A DNA stretch of 11,523 bases from Willaertia magna (Eukaryota; Heterolobosea; Eutetramitea; Acrasida; Naegleriidae). The notes under the pieces are model-generated. The model worked only from the letters and a program-made list of their open reading frames with translations, did no database searches and had not been told where the DNA came from. The position numbers and the translations under genes were made by a program. The stretch spans positions 1-11,523 of the forward strand of contig CADWAF010004415.1 of assembly GCA_902984215.1 (NCBI GenBank), written 5' to 3'. Below, piece after piece: positions 7,620 to 11,523 of the stretch; position 1 is the stretch's first letter; each line of letters opens with the position of its first letter.

Positions 7620-8120
7620 ATGGAAACAATTACCGATAATAACCAACTATACTATCACCAACAGCAGCAACAACAACAACAACAATCTAATCTTCAACAA
7701 TATTCCTATTCATTTCTAACCACAAAAATAGATCCCAATTTTGCAGCAGATGTCGGTTCAAAAAATTGGCGTAAAATTTTAGTTACTTCCAAAGGTTTTA
7801 GTTTCATATTATCTTTAACTATATTAGGAATAATTATTACTCAAATTATATGTGAAATAACAGTTTATAATTCCAAAACTTCAAATTTAATTGTACAAAT
7901 TATTCCACGCATCGTTTTATATGGTCTTTTATTATTTTTATTAATTTTTTATTTTTATCAAGTTTTTACTTGTCCAACTTTTAAATATTTAAATTCGAAA
8001 GGGATAAATGTAAATCATTTTGTAACTGAAATTTATCGTGCTCAACCTGTTGTAACGTTAAAATTAAAATCAATATTTAAAAAAAATTTACAAAAAAAAA
8101 AACTTTACAAAAAAAACTAA
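7620..8120 (+). CDS. Small two-pass membrane protein with poly-Gln N-terminus
   Basis: A single-exon, 166-aa protein. An N-terminal segment with nine consecutive Gln (residues 14-22) is followed by a polar stretch, two hydrophobic helices (about residues 60-80 and 94-115) and a Lys-rich tail (about 148-166). No enzyme motif or signal peptide is visible, and I do not recognise the family. The first ATG in this frame is used; an ATG at 7599 lies in another frame. Its TAA (8118-8120) overlaps the stop codon of the SNARE gene on the other strand. Topology with both ends in the cytosol is an inference from the even number of helices and the basic tail. Confidence 0.7.
   Translation: METITDNNQLYYHQQQQQQQQQSNLQQYSYSFLTTKIDPNFAADVGSKNWRKILVTSKGFSFILSLTILGIIITQIICEITVYNSKTSNLIVQIIPRIVLYGLLLFLLIFYFYQVFTCPTFKYLNSKGINVNHFVTEIYRAQPVVTLKLKSIFKKNLQKKKLYKKN
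7659..7685 (+). repeat. CAA/CAG trinucleotide tract (poly-Gln)
   Basis: Nine in-frame Gln codons, mostly CAA with CAG interruptions near the 5' side. A second short CAA run lies just upstream of the ATG (about 7606-7620), out of frame with the protein. Confidence 0.9.
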
Positions 8121-8641
8121 GACATTTTAATCCAATAATATACAACAAAAATAACAATAAAAATAAATAAAACAAAAATACAATAAACTCCATGTACTTG
8201 ATTTAATTTCCTTTTTAAAACATTTAATTTCCTTAAAGTTTCATCTAAAATATTTTTAGTATCTAACATATCAGAATTAACTCTTTCAAAATATTTACGT
8301 GAATCTGTAATTTCATCATTTAAATCTTGTGCAATTTGTTTTACAATTCTTAAACCTTTTATTAAATTATTTGTTTTTTTATCAATTTGAATTTCAGATT
8401 GATCTAAAAGTAATTGTTGTTGTGCGTCAAAATTGTTTGGTTGTTGTTGTTGTTGTCCACTAGTTGTTCGTCCGTTATTATTATTTATGGTTGTTGTTGT
8501 ATGATTAAAGTTATTATTAGATGTGGCTGTGGCTGTGGTTGTGGTTGTGGCAGTAGTGGTTGGAAGAAAAGTTTTATCGTCATTTTCATCATATCTTCCC
8601 GAAAAGAGTTTGGAACGTAAGCTAGATGATTTTTTGAGCAT
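8117..8641 (-). CDS. Tail-anchored Qc-SNARE, Bet1/Sft1-like
   Basis: A single-exon, 174-aa protein. A Ser/Lys head is followed by a Thr/Ala, Asn and Gln low-complexity region (residues about 28-76), a heptad-patterned coiled coil (about 85-145, from IQIDKKTNNLIKGL to LRKLNVLKRK), and a C-terminal hydrophobic anchor (about 152-170) ending YYWIKMS. A single SNARE helix with a terminal anchor and a 'D(T/S)...L..T...L' pattern close to the membrane fits Bet1-type Qc-SNAREs of ER-Golgi or Golgi fusion. When aligned with mammalian Bet1, the central zero-layer Gln falls on an Asp (about residue 124, in NSDMLD). Asp at this position is known in a few SNAREs such as Vti1 and Use1, so Use1-like is an alternative. 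The start at 8641 is the first in-frame ATG, just downstream of a T/A-rich leader. Confidence 0.65.
   Translation of the reverse strand: MLKKSSSLRSKLFSGRYDENDDKTFLPTTTATTTTTATATSNNNFNHTTTTINNNNGRTTSGQQQQQPNNFDAQQQLLLDQSEIQIDKKTNNLIKGLRIVKQIAQDLNDEITDSRKYFERVNSDMLDTKNILDETLRKLNVLKRKLNQVHGVYCIFVLFIFIVIFVVYYWIKMS
8441..8560 (-). repeat. Low-complexity Thr/Ala-Asn-Gln coding tract
   Basis: Within the SNARE gene, alternating ACA/ACC/GCC, AAT/AAC and CAA codons give Thr/Ala, Asn and then five Gln in a row. The plus strand shows GTGGTTGTGG-like repeats that open a spurious Cys/Gly-rich frame. Confidence 0.8.
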
Positions 8642-8951
8642 TTTTTTTTTGTTTTTTGTGTAAAATAATTTTTTTTTTTAATTGGCGTGCTGTGTAGTGT
8701 AGATAATTTTATTGGCAGTGATGACAATGATGAAAAGATAATGACGTTGTAAGAAGTTTTCAACGTTTTTTAAATAAATTGTAAACTAATTTTTTATGCT
8801 TGAATTTATTATTATTGCATAAAATACTGTATATTGTACAAATAATAACTTTATTTTTAGCAATTCTATTTTTAACATTGTTTATAAATGTAATTACAAG
8901 GGTATTATTACAAATTTTGTAAGGAACAACAATTAGTACAATTTTTAATAA
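8642..8951. other. Intergenic spacer, no gene seen
   Basis: 310 bp between the 5' end of the SNARE gene and the 3' end of the next gene, both on the minus strand. It holds T runs next to the SNARE start (8641-8680, A runs in the mRNA sense) and is otherwise A/T-rich. I see no RNA gene or clear promoter motif. Confidence 0.6.
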
Positions 8952-11523
8952 TTACAAATTTAATAATTGTTTAATATTATCAAAATGTTCACTAAATAAC
9001 TTTCTATTTAAATGCGTTAAATTTATCACACTCTTCATTTTCTCTTCTAATTCTTCATCAGTCAACCATGGCATTTCTTCTACATTTATCTTTTCTTCAT
9101 CTAATTTTGTTGTTGAAGATATTGTTGTTGGTGTTAATTCTTCTTCCATAATGATCAAATGTTCTTCTTCTTTTAAATCTTCTAAATCTTCTTCCATTAT
9201 TAATGTATTATTATTGTCATTGTAATTATTAATGTTGTAATTGTTATTGTTATAAGTTTTGCTATTTCTATTTTTAGTTGTAGCTGTGGTTAGTGTTGTA
9301 GTTGAATGTGTCTTTGTAAATTGTTCTATATTTTCAAATGTCTTTTTAATATAATAGTTTAATAGGTTTTTTACGTGATCATCTCTTTCAATCCAATTAC
9401 AAAGACAATTAATACTTTGTTTATGAATATTTTCTTGTTCTAATGAAGAATTTAAACAAATAATGTTATGTGAAAAAAGTGCATACACAATTAAATCTTT
9501 TTGACGATTTGTAAGTATTTTACAATGTGAAAGTAATAAATCAGAACTTGCTTTAATTATTAAAGTTTCTTCACTAATCATACTCTATTATTTATAAAAT
9601 TAAAATAAATGTTTAAGTATTTAAAATATTTATAATAATAAAATTAAATATTTTAAAATTAATTAAATTAAAAAATACTTACAGATATAAATTTAAAAAC
9701 ATCAGTTTCAATATTTAAAAAGGTAAAATTAAAATTAATGGATTGTTGGTTTTGTACATAATTATTTAATAATGATAAACATTTCATGTAAACACTTGTT
9801 TGATTACAAAATCTTAATAAAGATTTTACTTCTTCGTGTACTTTTCTATCAATTTCATCATATATTTCATTATTTATTTGTTGTTCTTCATTTACTATTT
9901 CCTTCATTTCTTCTTCTTCATCCTTAATAAAATAGTCATTATTGTTATTATTAGTAGTGTTTAAAGAAGAAGTTAATGAAAATTCATCATTATTATCGTC
10001 ATCACCACTAATTTTTCCTTTCTCATTATCGTTATTGCTGTTGATCATACTTTTAGGACTTTTAATAATTGATCTAACTGCACTCGTGTCATTTTCAATA
10101 TAATGTTCAAATAAAATTGAAATTAAAATGTGATAATAATGTATTTGAATAAAACTTTCCAAATTCTTTTTTAATAATTCTTCAACTAAAAAGTGAATTG
10201 ATTCAGCAATTTGTAATAAAGTACTTTTCATTAAAAAAGGTTCATTTCTATAATTAGTATGTCTATAATAAAAACGTATAAATTGTAATAAACATTTAGA
10301 ACTTAAAAATTGTACTTTATCATGTTTTTCTTTTGATAAATCAATAAATTTACAAAATAAAATTTGCACTCTTTTAATATCAGCTAAACAATAATTAATA
10401 AAAGAAATTTTAGCTTGTTGTAATTTCACATCACGACTTGTTGAAGAATAATTACTAAAGAAAACAATTGCCCTTAATATTAAGATTAATTTAGAATGTT
10501 CTCTAAAGATATATGGAACAGAAGAATAATATTCTAACATGTATAGGCAGTAAGATGTAATTGAAGAGATTTCTTCACTTTCTAATAATTCTTCAATATC
10601 GTGAGGGATATCTTCAGAAAAGTATTTTTCAAATAAATCTTCAACTTGTTTGGATAATTCTCTTTTCTTTTTATCTTGTTGTTGCTGTTCTAATACTTTC
10701 GTTACTTCTTGTTTTTTATTCTTTTCTTCTTCTAATGAGGTATAAGAAGAAAAGACACTTTTATTTTCTTCATCTTCAATCACTTTATAAGAAGCATATC
10801 TTTCTTGATCTAAAATATTAAGACTTAAATCGTGAATGGAAATTAATTGTGGTATATTTCTTTTAAAACCATCTAATATTGATGAAGCGTAAGTAAATGT
10901 ACATAAATTTAAACGAAATCTATCTCTTCCATCTTTTGAAATGGAATTGAAATGTTTGGATTGTTGAAAAGAATTATTATTTACAAAATCATTTGATGTT
11001 TCTTCTTCTTCTTCTTGTTTTACTACCTCTTCATGTTTTTCTTCTTCTATTAGTGTTGTTGTTGTGTTATTATCATTGTTCTTAATAAGGTTATGTTGTT
11101 TAATTAATTCTTCTTTGATTGCCTCATCTTCTTCATAAGGAATTGCTGTTGAATATGTTGAAGTGGTAGCTGTAGTTGTTATAGAAGAGGTTAATGGCCT
11201 TAATGATGAAGAATAATGTAAAGTAGGTTTGGAATGAAGTGGTCGTTGTCGTTGTTGTTTTATATCTTCCTCATCACCATCATCTTCTTCATCTTGTGTC
11301 TTGCGAAGACGTAAATCACCAAATATAAAACTATCAGCAGTTTCAATACTTGCATCTATATTTATAGATTTCCATTGTCTTAAATCTTCTTCATCTTCTG
11401 TAATTGTTGTAGATTTATTAATATTGGTGTTGTTATTGTTGTGATACTCTTCTTTAGGACTTTCAAAATCCTTAACTGTTGTTGAGGCAGCAATATCGTT
11501 ATTGCTATTATTGCTGTTCTTTG
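8952..11523 (-). CDS. Large acidic, Asn/Thr-rich protein with helical repeats, N-terminus beyond the window
   Basis: Two exons are seen: from beyond 11523 down to 9683, and 9584-8952 (TAA at 8954-8952). They are joined across a 98-bp intron with GTAAGT donor and TAG acceptor, in phase 0 (FKFIS then SMISEETL). About 823 residues are visible. The first ~240 are mostly low-complexity (Asn, Glu/Asp, Thr/Ser) with one more ordered patch, FRLNLCTFTYASSIL, near visible residue 210. Two alpha-helical, Leu/Ile-rich segments follow (about 300-485 and 555-705), separated by an acidic/Asn linker. The tail is Asn/Thr then Glu-rich, ending in a short helical patch (MPWLTDEELEEK onward). The helical segments look like HEAT/ARM-type repeats. 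A condensin CAP-G-like identity crossed my mind but rests on general character only, so I give no function. Confidence 0.7.
9585..9682 (-). other. Intron of the large acidic gene
   Basis: GTAAGT donor after TTTATATCT and TAG acceptor before AGTATGATT. The sequence is about 90 percent A/T. Joining the flanking exons keeps one open frame, and without removal the first exon would read into a stop at 9670-9668. Confidence 0.85.

Noticed and set aside
8414..8620. Cys/Gly-alternating open frame on the plus strand, looking like a small cysteine-rich peptide
   Set aside because: It is the complement of the Thr/Ala/Asn/Gln low-complexity codons of the SNARE gene; the Cys-Gly run comes from a GT-rich simple repeat.
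8485..8763. 92-codon minus-strand frame overlapping the SNARE start, with a Pro-Gln repeat
   Set aside because: It is in another frame over the same low-complexity tract and runs across the A/T-rich leader; the SNARE frame explains the region better.
8952..10783. Condensin CAP-G-like identity for the large helical protein
   Set aside because: Only the general helical and Leu-rich character fits; no diagnostic motif was seen, so no name was given.
10561..10821. Hydrophobic plus-strand frame suggesting a membrane protein
   Set aside because: It is antisense to the Glu/Lys-rich part of the large acidic gene; complements of such codons give Phe/Leu-rich shadows.
1..11523. CRISPR array, insertion sequence, integrated virus or bacterial operon
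   Set aside because: There are no spaced direct repeats, transposase or integrase motifs, terminal inverted repeats or viral hallmark genes; the spliced genes point to a eukaryotic nuclear locus.

Overview
The window looks like nuclear DNA of an AT-rich protist, most probably a dictyostelid social amoeba. The evidence is: strong A/T preference at third positions, very A/T-rich spacers, short GTAAGT/GTATGT...AG introns of 43-98 bp, and Gln (CAA), Asn and Thr tracts inside otherwise ordinary proteins. This assignment is inference from sequence style; no rRNA or other marker is present.

Layout. (1) 19-2181, minus: an eight-exon gene for an acetyl-CoA hydrolase / acetate:succinate CoA-transferase of the yeast Ach1 type. 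It is intact, with a 10-nt microexon and a charged insertion. (2) 2315-3292, minus: the C-terminal part of an RTEL1-like protein (harmonin-like helical domain plus C3HC4 RING). It has no start codon and no helicase domain. (3) 3272-4156, plus: the C-terminal part of a beta-propeller-like protein, also lacking a start. Genes 2 and 3 lose their 5' ends at the same ~20 bp, so this point is either a rearrangement or an assembly join. (4) 4535-6106, plus: a four-exon RCC1-type seven-bladed propeller with one defective exon junction. (5) about 6203-7492, plus: a SNF2 ATPase of the ERCC6L/PICH type that is frameshifted several times and lacks its second RecA lobe, but still ends in a textbook PCNA-binding (PIP) box. 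(6) 7620-8120, plus: a small two-TM protein with a poly-Gln head. (7) 8117-8641, minus: a tail-anchored Qc-SNARE (Bet1-like) whose stop codon overlaps that of gene 6. (8) 8952-11523, minus: a large, acidic, Asn/Thr-rich protein with helical segments, running off the right edge.

The genes do not form a pathway; they look like unrelated housekeeping neighbours in a compact genome. I see no new multi-gene system. The parts most worth a second look are the shared breakpoint near 3280, the decayed or misassembled PICH-like gene with its PIP box, the 10-nt microexon, and the interlocked stop codons at 8117-8120. Several frame breaks sit within about 2 kb (5.2-7.3 kb), so either local gene decay or local sequence error is possible, and the sequence alone cannot separate them.
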